A stretch of DNA of 64,000 nt. Origin: Syncephalis plumigaleata. Lineage: Eukaryota; Zoopagomycota; Zoopagomycetes; Zoopagales; Piptocephalidaceae. Both the position numbers and the translations under genes were made by a program. The stretch spans positions 248,001 through 312,000 of the forward strand of contig JAIXMF010000007.1 of the NCBI GenBank assembly GCA_025201365.1. The letters run 5' to 3'. The notes beneath the pieces are model-generated. The model worked only from the letters and a program-made list of their open reading frames with translations, ran no database searches and was not told where the DNA came from. Of this stretch, positions 46,579 through 57,566 are shown piece after piece (the stretch's first letter is position 1; every line of letters starts with the position of its first letter).

Positions 46579-47930
46579 ATGCCTGATTTCAACTCTGCAA
46601 TACAAGGTTTCTTTGCGCTATTCGCAGTTGTGGCCGGATCTGGTATTGCGCTGGCCTACTGGTTCCAGTGTAGTCTAATCTATTTGGCACGATTTCCCGA
46701 GGGATCACGTACTGCAGTAAGTAGGAGTATAGGTTAACAGGGCAAGCAAGATGTAAACAAAAAGCAAACGCCGTTTTTCTTCCTTTATGCTTTGCCATCC
46801 TCTAGGTGGATAAACCGTCCGACTACGACCTACCTTATGAGGAGGTGTGGCTTCGCTCAGCAGATGGCGTACGACTGCAGGCTTACCTGATTACACGGGC
46901 AACACCGAGTGAGACGGCACGAGCACCAACCGTGTTCTACTGTCAGGTATATTTGCTATATAACTAATGGTATTTCATACGAAATTTACTAAAGCAGCAG
47001 TATTCAATAGGCCAACGCAGGAAATATCGGTCATCGATTGCCTATTGCCGAAAAGATATATCGACGCTGCGGCTGCAATGTATTTATGCTATCATATCGA
47101 GGGTAACTACATTGATGGATGTACAGATAGATGGCATTATTGCATTCATACTAATCTACTACATAACTGTTTGTATCAATCATCATATTAGCTATGGATT
47201 GAGCGAGGGTGTTGCCAATGAGAAGGGCATCAAATTGGATACGGAAGCAAGTATCATCATTTATACTGCTAATTGTTAGTATTATTATTATTGTTAACCA
47301 TATGTGTAATAGGCTGCTTTGTCTTTTATTAAAAATCATGATCTACTCAAGGATACACGTATCGTTCTATTCGGACAGTCAATCGGAGGAGCGATAGCCA
47401 TTGATCTAGCTGCTCGTAATGAGGACAAGGTATGCAGTTGTAGTGAATTATCAGATATTTACACGATCTAATCTTCATTTGCATTCATTAGATTCAAGCA
47501 ATTATTCTTGAGAACACATTCCTTAGTGTGGTAAGTCATTATGGAATGATGCCATTGCAATTCAACTATTTACGCTAAACGATACGATTGATTCTCTACA
47601 TTGCAGCCAAAACTTATTCCGCATGTTATGCCATTTCTCTCATCCGTGACTTTCCTATGCCATCAGCAGTGGTCATCAGAGGAATCGATTAAACGATTGC
47701 GCCGAGTACCCGTCCTATTTCTGGCGTCTGAACGTGACGAACTAGTACCGCCCTCTCATATGACCATGCTCTACGACCTGTGTAATACTAGCGGTGGATC
47801 CATGTGGCAATCATTTCCCGACGGCACACACAACGATGCTTGTGTACAACCGGGCTATTTCGAAACTATTGAAAGTTTCTGGCATCAGCATATCTCCATG
47901 CCAAGTACAACAGTTTCATCATCATCGTAA
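46579..47930 (+). CDS. bem46: Bem46/ABHD13-type alpha/beta hydrolase
   Basis: Bem46/ABHD13 proteins are membrane-anchored serine hydrolases of the ER and cell periphery with roles in polarity. A TM anchor lies at the N-terminus (IQGFFALFAVVAGSGIALAY), followed by YWFQCSLIYLARFPEGSR and the entry strand EVWLRSADGVRLQAYL. Later exons give NAGNIGHRLPIAEKIY and SYRGYGLSEG (the family's oxyanion region), the nucleophile elbow IVLFGQSIGGAIAIDLA, the acid in LASERDELVPP and the histidine in FPDGTHNDAC. All three catalytic residues are therefore present. Seven or so short introns interrupt the gene; the splice at 47088-47192 uses CGAGG|GTAACT and restores GYG. The C-terminus is a Ser/Thr tail. Confidence 0.88.
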
Positions 47931-49152
47931 TAATAATAATAAAGAGGAGTGATATTATTATTGTGTGTCGTCATTAGTCAATCTACATTTGTGCTAATTC
48001 AAGTTTAATAGAACCGGTATTGTTTTGTTAGCCGTTCTTTCACGCATTCCTCTTCGCCTCCTTCTTCTTTCCCCCGCTATTCTAATTACTGTTGTCTGCA
48101 ACACGATTATCACATGTACTTCAATTACAAGTAAACTTGTTTTTTATTAACCTTTCCGTTCACCTCCAACATCACGCTTTATTCCGTGCTATTTGCCAAT
48201 ACAATCGCCTTGTACACATTGATCTTGCATCTCGGTGTAATCAACATTATAGTGATCTAATTACGGTTTGTTAATGCAAAAGAAAGAAAGAAAGAAAGAA
48301 AGAAGTGTAAACAATGGTTTTTGGTTTTGTCTTTGTAAACAATCAATGTTCATCTAACATACATGATGGAACCTTACCTCTTTATGGATAATATCCCGTA
48401 GCACACTCGGATTCATACTGTTAACATTCAACAGACGTGAAAGCGTCACACCATTTCATATAAATATAGATACAGATATCAAAACCGTTTGTACTACCAC
48501 CACTACTACTACATCACATGCTCACATGTACGATGGGACCATTTCCATTTCCCCGTACTCCTTAATACAATATTACCGACTCATACCTACATCAGTATAG
48601 GCATTATCCGTTTCAGGTCGCCTTATCATGGCTAGTATACTCGAACGCTAGTCCGCATGATCAGTTTCAAGTAACAATGCGAAGGAAACAGTCCATAAAC
48701 CGTTCACCTTAGTTGTTGTTGTTGTTGTTGTTGACGCTCTTCCCTTGAAGCTGGTTTGTTGTCCAAGTGTCCGCGTGTTCATGCCAATTCCTAGTATAAA
48801 CCACCTGTATATTTTACTTTGTTTTAACTTCATCCTACTTTCTTATTCGTATTCGTATTCGTTAATATCATTTTCTTTTGTTTGTCGTCCTTATCATTTG
48901 TTCGATTAATTCTTACTGCATTAGCATTTCCCTATCTTGTTTCTTTTCTTGTTATCTAGTCAACAATCGTCTCTACTCATTTCCTTTACTTTCTTCTCTT
49001 TCCTTCATTCTTTCTTTTCCATAGCCACGGATTAGTCAATCATGCTAGGTACAGCTGTTTGACCTAACCTACTTAGATATTATTGGAACCATTTTTGTCA
49101 CTGCACTACTGGCTAGTGTTATCACTATTAGCGTATACTATTTATCTACGTG
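47931..49152. other. Gene-free spacer
   Basis: Contains a GAAA microsatellite at 48277-48304 and a GTT repeat near 48715-48735. No coding feature recognised. Confidence 0.5.
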
Positions 49153-50539
49153 ATGGCTTCACTTTACTCTGCGAACATTGAAGCAATACTGCTCAATTCC
49201 GGCATCATCCTGGGAATTATTACGTATGCTGGCCTTGGCGTATTGCATTATTTGCGATATTACGAAAAGTTAACCAAAGGTCATGGTGCCTTATTTATGG
49301 TTGCATTGTGTAGGTATTCTCATTAGTAATTGTTACACTACAGTGGAAACTAATATGTGTATTGTTGTGCTACGTGATATCGATTTCTACGATCAACAGT
49401 CCAATGTTTTCAATGGGTTACCCTAATCGTAGGACGATTGTCGCCGCACTACTCGAACCCCGTCAATTTCTGTATTATGGCCATCATACCCACCTATTAT
49501 TCGATCAAATGGTAAATAAATGAAAACAGTAATAATGAAGCTCATTACTAACTAATGGGAACAGGATTGGATCAGTGAAGCAGCATATAAGCTCACGTAT
49601 ATCCAAACTACTTATTATTGTCATATATTTTTGGTTGGCCATCTTCTTGCTAATGGGACTAGTTCAAGTCATACTGATTGGATTAATCGATTTTGCCCTA
49701 GGATCGATCTCGATCTATATCACGCTAATCGCGAGTAATGCCATCACTGGCACGGGATTAGTAATGCTTGTCTTGCTCATTATATGGTTTCATACATTGC
49801 TACCAAAGAACATGGTCAAAGATAGCAAGACAAGTCGTATGGTGAGTATTTCAATGAATGTAACAACATTTGTATACCAATGAACTAACATGCTTTCATC
49901 CTTACTTTCACGTAGCTGTATCGTCTTATGCTTTTTCTAATATTGACACTATTATGCATTATATCTACTATGTATCTCAAATACTTTATACACCCATTTA
50001 TCATGATGTTCTACCATCTTATCGCATTGATACCTTCTGATTCACTTGATGAGTTTGAAGAACTGTCGAAAATCTACATTCCACAAAAGCATGACAAAAC
50101 GCTAGCCTATCCGTTTGCTCATCATGGCATTCTTCCCTCGACCGTGCATCTTCCGACAATTGGTCGTGTCTCGACACTACGTATTCCCGTACCAAATGCT
50201 AATAAATCCATGAATAATACCAGTGCCAAGATCGACACAAGCCTTGCTGGTGATCATGTCAACTCTATGTCGATTGCCAACAACAACAGCAACAGCAACA
50301 GCAACAGCAATGATCAGTTTGAATCCGATAATAGCACATTGGTTTTGAGTATCGAGGATCTACACGAGAATTACACGGTTATCACTGGATACGAGGCAAT
50401 GGAGAGTGACGAGGACGAGATTGCTCAGATTAGCCCGGTTGAATCGATCGAGATTACCATTGCTCGACCAATTGTCACCATTAATACGAACCCTTCCGAT
50501 ACCTCAATTAATTGCAACGTTGAATCATTGCATTCGTAA
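49153..50539 (+). CDS. Seven-transmembrane protein, receptor-like topology
   Basis: Four exons (49153-49309, 49400-49511, 49565-49841, 49916-50539) give 389 residues, with all phases consistent. About seven hydrophobic segments occur in the first 240 residues: GIILGIITYAGLGVLHY, LFMVALFQCFQWVTLIVG, NPVNFCIMAIIPTYYSI, LLIIVIYFWLAIFLLMG, ISIYITLIASNAITGTGL, LMLFLILTLLCIISTMYL and FIMMFYHLIALIP. The remaining 150 residues form a hydrophilic tail with an Asn/Ser repeat and acidic stretches (GYEAMESDEDEIAQ). A short N-terminus, seven TMs and a long phosphorylatable tail resemble a GPCR, but I see no class-defining motif. The function is unknown. Confidence 0.6.
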
Positions 50540-50799
50540 ATGGTATAACTAGGATTAGCCTTGAAGAATTACGATAATGATACGCTGTCCCATTTCTATC
50601 CAGTTACTAACGAATACCATTACTAACTATAATACATGCCATCAATGCATCTATCAATATACACATATACATACACACACATATATATACGACATATTTT
50701 TCTAATCAAACAAGCAAACATAACATAAAATAAAGGTATCAGGAAGTTCAAATATAAATGCAGGGAAATCTAGTTTATTCCACAAAAAGAACAATGCTG

Positions 50800-52083
50800 C
50801 TACATTGAAATTAAAGCATTCGCTTTCTTCTCGCGACTATGATTCTCCATAGTCAGTAGTGCATCCATCATATTGACTAGTTTCTTGAATTCTTGATTCG
50901 ATTTATACCGAGCGTATCTCTTACTTAGGAAGCCTTCTTCATGCCTAATATTTACCATAATCACGCGTAATCTAGGAGTAATATGCTGAGTGTATTGCGT
51001 GTCTATAAGGTCCTGCAAGGGAGCCTTGTTAAATAAAAGCTGATGAATGGTAACACCAGTCGCCCATACATCCTGCGAGAACCCGGTAACTCGTTTCGAG
51101 AATGCTTCCGGTGAACGATAATAGGCCGCACTCTTTGGATAGTCATCCTCTAGCACATTCATAACACCTTTGTACAACGGCTTCATCCGACTAAAATCGG
51201 CCAGATATACCCATGGCTTCTTGGATTCGCTATGATGATCGATAAAGATGCCTATTATCATTATTATTAGTATTAAATCATACTGCCATCTACTCTATTT
51301 ACCTGTGGGATAAATTCCATTAATAAAAATATTGTTTCTTCTGGCGAAATCAGCCGCTAAAAAGCAACGATTAGTATACGTGTCATCTCTAATATAACGT
51401 ACAGCATACCAATAAGAATCTTTCTGAGGAGTAGGACAGTCATATCGCCCCTATGCTTTGGTGATAGGCCTCTGAAATATTCCAAGAGAGTCGGCGAGCT
51501 TAGGATCGGTTTATTGTAACATTCGATCATGCCATCCATATAAATAATTATACTCTGGGCGAAATAGTCTAAACCGCGATTTTGAAGAGTACTCGATGCA
51601 TCTTTATGCTTGTAGTGCAACTATTATATTGGTAGCATAACAATCAAGTCAGTAAATGAGATGAGATGAATGATAATGATGATACACAGTTTACATACTT
51701 CTTGCATTAGTCTTTCTCCGCCATGAGTTTCCGTCTGACTACTACACACTATTCTTATATGTGGATTGTTAAGTTGGCCTTTCAAATAGACCATTCCTTC
51801 CTTTTCACCAGCTATTACAAAACTGTCTAGAGGAGTATTGGTTGCCAATGCAATCTTCTCTATAATATCCGAAAAGCCAGGATCACTTGCTTCATTCCCT
51901 AATAAATAATATATATAAAAGAATTCACAGGTTATTCAATGTTGTTCACACTCCAACGAGAAGTATCAACCTACTCATAACTGGTTTCATATCGAATGGC
52001 AATATCTCCCCCAATACAACACTTGACATAATGGCAGAGAGTGCGCAGGTGACGACACCCAACTTTAAAGCAAGACTACGCAT
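50800..52083 (-). CDS. Secreted kinase-fold-like protein C (probable pseudokinase)
   Basis: The clearest of the three secreted kinase-like genes. It begins MRSLALKLGVVTCALSAIMS, a typical signal peptide. Five exons then give an N-lobe (MVYLKGQLNNPHIRIVC), a hinge-like SIIIYMDGMIECYN, an alpha-E helix (VLLLRKILIAADFARRNN), and a C-lobe with VYLADFSRMKP (DFG position, Gly replaced by Ser), AAYYRSPEAF (APE-like) and SQDVWATGVTIHQLLFNKAP (alpha-F D-W-A-x-G). The catalytic loop reads FINGIYPTGIFIDH, lacking HRD and the Asn, so phosphotransfer is unlikely. The exon join at the alpha-E helix uses donor G|GTATGC. The protein is probably exported; its role may be binding or regulation outside the cell. 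Confidence 0.65.
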
Positions 52084-52972
52084 GATATAGACGTGAAAGT
52101 GAATGGATAAGCGTATCGTTAATTGTAGGGAATAAAGTCGTAACGAGCGATCAACACAACGGTAACGATACTTGCGGAGAGGGACAAGGAGCTGAAAAGA
52201 AAAGCTGGCAAGAATTCTAGATCAATTTTATAATGTTTTTTGCCGAGCGCTGTTTCCAGAAGTACATTGAATGGCGCACTATGTGTCGTTAATCAGTAAA
52301 CAACGTGGTCTAGTACCATCTATAATAGTCCTCAAAAAAAGAAAAAAACAATGGGTCTACACCGTTTACGATAATCGGATGGTAAAAACAAGTTAACCGC
52401 GCTTTAAATGGAAGTGACAATGGAAACGGCGCTTGAAACAAATTTATGGCCATTTATATGGCTATACCAACTCTAAACGTAGATCCTCGCCATTCTGCTT
52501 ACCATTCTAGTACGATCGTTATCTAAGCTCTATCAGCATTACAATCAAATGGTATCGCGATAGGAAGAAGTGCACGACACAAGTAACACGGTTGTTTTTG
52601 TATTGTTCGTTCTGCACGACTGGATGTTGCTGTTTTCGTATTTATTCCTCATAAACTACCCCAAAGCAATGCCAAAATAACTTGGTAATGCTTAATCGTA
52701 ACAAACTTTGCTTGAAACATTTCACGGTCACATTCATTCATCTAATTACAGCGATGTATGCGCCAGTAGAATATAAAGAGAAGCATTGATTAGAAAATGA
52801 ATGAATAAACAACATGTACCACGGTTCAGCCGATTTCCTATTATACATGGATAGGTTGAACTTGACAAGCAAATGACACAAAAGATCATCGTTAGCATGT
52901 TCTTCTTTCCATTAATAACAGCCTTTATGTAAAATAGACAGTCTGAAAAATAATAAGTTCCCGTTTAAGCGT
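52084..52972. other. Gene-free spacer
   Basis: Promoter of secreted protein C and 3' flank of LCB1. No conserved open frame, repeat or RNA signature was seen. Confidence 0.5.
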
Positions 52973-55001
52973 TTAGATCGCTGCTTGCATTTCAATATCA
53001 CTAACAACATGTAGCATCTTGGCCGCCTCACATAATTGCTCGGTGGTGTGACCAGCCGTCACGCATAAACGAAGACTTGGTGGTGGTAGTGCACGTTCTT
53101 GTTTCTCCACGTATAGCGCGCGTCTCACTAAGAAGCCATTATCGCTCATCTACAAAGTGTATATCATTTAATATAATCATAACATATGTATGTATTGTAT
53201 ACTCATTCCTCTTACCTTCTCTTCAATATTATATAAAATGTATTTTGTTGATCACGATCCATGGTATTACCAGTGGTTTGTCGCATACGCATATGCATAA
53301 TGGGTGATTGCTTATCTCCAATGAGTTCAAAGAATGTAGATTCACCAAATGCTTCGCGGAATACTTGGATCTTGCGATAAGCTGTTCGAATCGTTCCGGT
53401 TCAGATTGTGCTCGTTGAATAGCCATAATTGCTGCCTTGGTCATAATGGCGGGTAAAGACGCCGAGTAACAATAGGCTGTTGCACCCAGTCGCTACAATA
53501 AATGTTAGTATGCTATAGGCAGTGAGATCATTGTTCACCATACGTACTTGATGATCGATAATCTCTATGGAACCAGCGCAGAAACCACCGGCAGAGCAAA
53601 AGCTATTAGCCATGCTGCCAGCTAGCATATCAACATCCGATGCCTAAATTAGGATAATCAACTAGTTAGACGCACGTTTACAAGATATACCAGCGATAAG
53701 CTTACGGGAATGTTGAAATGTTCCGTAAGACCACGACCATGCTTGCCTAATACGCCAACGGACAAAGATTCATCGAGAATCAATCGATATTTGTATTGTT
53801 TCTTTAAACGAACCTACTCATATACAACAGGGTTAGAACTCATTAGTATTTTATATTTGTATATAACTAACCAATTCAGGCAATGGTGCAATATCGCCAT
53901 AATTTTGAGAGATACCCTCGGCAATTACGAAACGACGTGTAAGTGGTCGATTTTTCTAACATATATCAATTAATACATGGCAAATAATAATAATAACAGC
54001 AGCAATACCTTTCTTGATTCAGCATCCACTTCTTTCATAATACGTTCGAGATCTGCCATGTCATTATGCTTGAAGTACTTTACGTGACTACGCGACAATT
54101 GGATACCGCGTTGAACAGAGAATGCAGCACCATCATCACTAAAGATATCGCAAGCTTAATGACAATAGCAATATGGTAATCGTGTATCTACTCACCAAAT
54201 AATAACGTCACCTCGTTTAGAAAAGGCCGGGATCAAACTGACCACAGTGCTGAATCCTTGTGCGTAGATGATAGCCGCTTCAGTGCCAAAGAACGTAGCC
54301 AGATCCTTTTCCAATTGTTGATGAAGATCTACAAGAATAGTAGTAGTAGCAGTAGCAGTAGTAGCAGTATCGCATTAGTAATCGACTATACTCTATTCAT
54401 TCTACTATTTACCAATAGTGCCATAGAAACCAGCGGGACCACATGTGCCCACACCATAGGTACGCAAGATTCGCTTAGACTCTTCCTTGATCTCATTATC
54501 GCCTAGTAAACCCATAAAATCGAAGAGTGCCAAATTAATTTGACTTCCTTTGCCTTGCACTTCAACACGCGGTCCATTGGGTCTACCGTGAAGCTAGGTT
54601 AGTACGGGGGACAGATATACGCCATAAGAGATGAGAGTAGCATGCGCGCGGCTTATTTACCCGACAATAACGCGCGTCTCGTCAAGATCACGTCGTTTCT
54701 CCGCGGTAAGTGATGGCACTAAGGGTTCCGGCTCCCATTCGTTGACCAGTTCGTCGACTTCTTTATCCGACAACTCGATAGTCTTGTGATTAATCGAGTA
54801 GCTTGACTGAACCATATAACGAATGGCGAAGAAAACGAGGAATAGCTCGAGTATAATGCGTACCGGATCATTTTGATAGGAATTACGAATGTATCTGAAG
54901 ACTATACTAGAACCAGGTATATAACTGATCCAGCTCAACAGTGCCAGTACGATGCCGTTAGCCTGATGGGCAATATCTAGAAAGGGAGTGGCTAGTGTCA
55001 T
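52973..55001 (-). CDS. LCB1: Serine palmitoyltransferase subunit 1
   Basis: Lcb1 and Lcb2 form the ER enzyme that condenses serine with palmitoyl-CoA, the first step of sphingolipid synthesis. The first exon carries the N-terminal membrane segment ([19 protein letters not shown]) and [13 protein letters not shown]. Further exons give [64 protein letters not shown] and [18 protein letters not shown]. At the position where Lcb2 has its PLP lysine this protein reads [20 protein letters not shown], with no Lys, as expected of the non-catalytic Lcb1; Cys in YGVGTCGP matches the residue mutated in human SPTLC1 neuropathy. About ten exons. I start at MTLATPF; an upstream in-frame Met exists at 55052. 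Confidence 0.92.
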
Positions 55002-55497
55002 TGCGTCTGCTACAGCACTATATATATATATAAGTATATATGTATATATCAAAGATAAAGACTAGAAGCTGAGCCTAATAGATGAAAAAGTGGATTAACG
55101 GATATGTAGTAGAAAGTAGTTTAAGGATGAGTGAGTAAGAGAGTGAGAGAGAACAAGAGGCACGTGTGAAAGACGAAATAAAGAGAGAACAAGACAATGT
55201 TAATGCAAGTGTAATAGTATAATAGGCAATGGAATAGAAGGGACACATCTTCTACACGTGTGTACACCAACCACATCATCATCATTGCTAGGAATCCGCT
55301 TGATATCCATGCATAGCATGATGCTCAACAATCAATACATGCTTATGACTTTCCGTTATTCACGCGGATACTTCATCTCGTATTAATTCATGCCTATTTA
55401 TAACATGGCACTTGCACATGTAGCATGGAAGTGCAATACATGAACATAGAGTGGTTAACATAGTTTATTGCCAATGACATATATATATATATATGAA
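55002..55497. other. Gene-free spacer
   Basis: LCB1 promoter side and UBA4 3' side. AT microsatellites occur at 55018-55048 and 55479-55494; nothing else recognised. Confidence 0.5.
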
Positions 55498-57456
55498 TTA
55501 ATAGATAGGAAAGTTAGTGTCGATGGTACGTGACCAGCGGTATAACCCTCCTTGAATATCGAATGCTTGCAAGTTTGTCGTCTCGTAAAGTCGTTTCACC
55601 GCTAACTGGGAGTCATTGCCTAAACGACAAACAACGTAAACTGATGTCATGATGATACAGTTATTACTACTACATACTAATACAGTAAATGAACATGACA
55701 TACCTGGTCGATCAGCTGCTGCCTCTATTATCCAATCCAGTTGTTTATCCAATTGCTTAAGCGGGATATCTATTAGTTATATGGCAAACAATGTGTTAGA
55801 CAATCCGTCCTATGAATATATACTCTACTCTCTCATTCATTAATGATGTTCATCACTTACTAAGTGAATTAGGCAGTGAACAAATATCAAACTGAATTGA
55901 TTCGCGTACATCCAGCAACAAATGATCCTCCACTAGTCGTTTCTCATTATATTCCTATTCAAATGATGTTTACATAAATTAATAGAGATGAATCACAGGT
56001 AAACTCATAACCTACTAGACATGATATTTGTTTCGATACATCCAATGCTTTGATCATCGTAGTCTATTATTATCAAATAATTATAAATTTCATTAACTTG
56101 ACATTCAATCTAAACACTTACCGTGTCAGTAGCAGGTGCACCACAAAACTGTACATAATCAATGGGCGCACGAATAGTGGGTGTGTCACCACATACCGCA
56201 CAGTCAATACGTCGACCACGCAGTTTAATAGAGCGGAAGGTGGGTACAGGTGCACCATTGAATAGTAGCATCGATGGCTTATACGCTAGTCATCGAGGGT
56301 AAGCGTAATTATACGTATATATATATATATATATTAGTAGATTACCATAGACTGGATCCAATACAATCTGCATGGCTAACAATGCTTGTAGACATCCAAT
56401 AACACCAGGAACTATAAGATACACGCTCACTATATAAATATACAATTGAATAAAGACATAGCTATCATCATTATACTTGCCTACACCTAGTACACCACCA
56501 TCCGCACAGTTTGTCACCGTTTCTGGTGGTGGTGGCACCGGATAAAGACATCGATAACAAGGCCCATCTTGATAATGATACAGAATTAACTAGTTCACAT
56601 CAATTAGCGTTAATAGACTACTCGATATCACGTATAAATCTGTGACCATTTACCTGTCCATCCATTCTTAATGCGCTACCAGATACCAATGGTTTGTTGT
56701 TGAGCACGCAAACATCATTGAGTAAATATCGAGTGGCTACATTATCCGTACAATCTAGCACTACATCATAGCTATGGTTGTTTAGCTTATATACTATTAT
56801 ATATATACACTAGTAACACTTACTCTGCCACTATATTCATCGCATTATCTGATGATAGTGCAGTATTGTAGATTTGAACTGAACAATGACGATTTAATCT
56901 AGTCATACCGATAGAATCAATCCACTAATAAATGATATCTCTCGCTAAAAACTTACTGTCGAATTGTTTCTGCTGCTGATTTCGCCTTGGATTCACCAAC
57001 ACGTCCTTCAGTATGGATAACTTGTCGATGCAGATTACCTATATCCACTGTGTCATGATCGATAATACCTAAATGACCGATACCTGCTGCACTCAAGTAG
57101 AGTAAGGCAGGTGCCCCTAGACCACCGGCTCCTACCACCAGTATACGTGCTTTCTTTAAGCGTAATTGTCCTACCATAAGAGTTATATAATCACTATGAA
57201 TCTAATCAGGCTCTCTTTCTTTCTTTCTTTCTTAGTTACCAGCAACACCGATATTAGGTAGAATAAGTTGTCTGCCATAACGTCGTATCTCCCCGTTGGT
57301 CAGTGGTGTTTGCTCGTTGTAGACTAGTTCGTCTGTCGATTCTGAATTAGCAGTTGCAGTTGTAGCAGCAAGCCTCGATTCTAATTGTTGAATGCGCTTC
57401 TTTAAGCAAGCATTCTCAGTGCGTAATTGTTCTAATTCTTGTTCCATTGTCAACAT
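55498..57456 (-). CDS. UBA4: Adenylyltransferase and sulfurtransferase Uba4/MOCS3
   Basis: Uba4 activates the ubiquitin-like Urm1 by adenylation and thiocarboxylation for tRNA wobble thiolation and urmylation. After a short coiled coil ([20 protein letters not shown]), the E1-like domain shows [34 protein letters not shown] and [19 protein letters not shown], then [27 protein letters not shown] and a later CAVCG provide the zinc ligands, and [10 protein letters not shown] carries the thioester Cys. The C-terminal rhodanese domain has [14 protein letters not shown] and its active loop [14 protein letters not shown], formed by an exon join near 55621. About nine exons. The LINE at 57567 sits about 110 bases upstream of this start. 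Confidence 0.92.
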
Positions 57457-57550
57457 AAGACGAAGAAAAATATCAACATTTTTATTGTTTTAAATTTGAA
57501 ATAATGCATTAATAAATGAATCAAACTCGTCATACAGTGCTTTTTTCGTT

Positions 57551-57566
57551 AATTCCTCTTTCTCTA
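57551..57566. repeat. Target-site duplication, left copy
   Basis: AATTCCTCTTTCTCTA lies directly before the LINE and is repeated without change at 59435-59450 after its A-rich tail. Confidence 0.9.
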
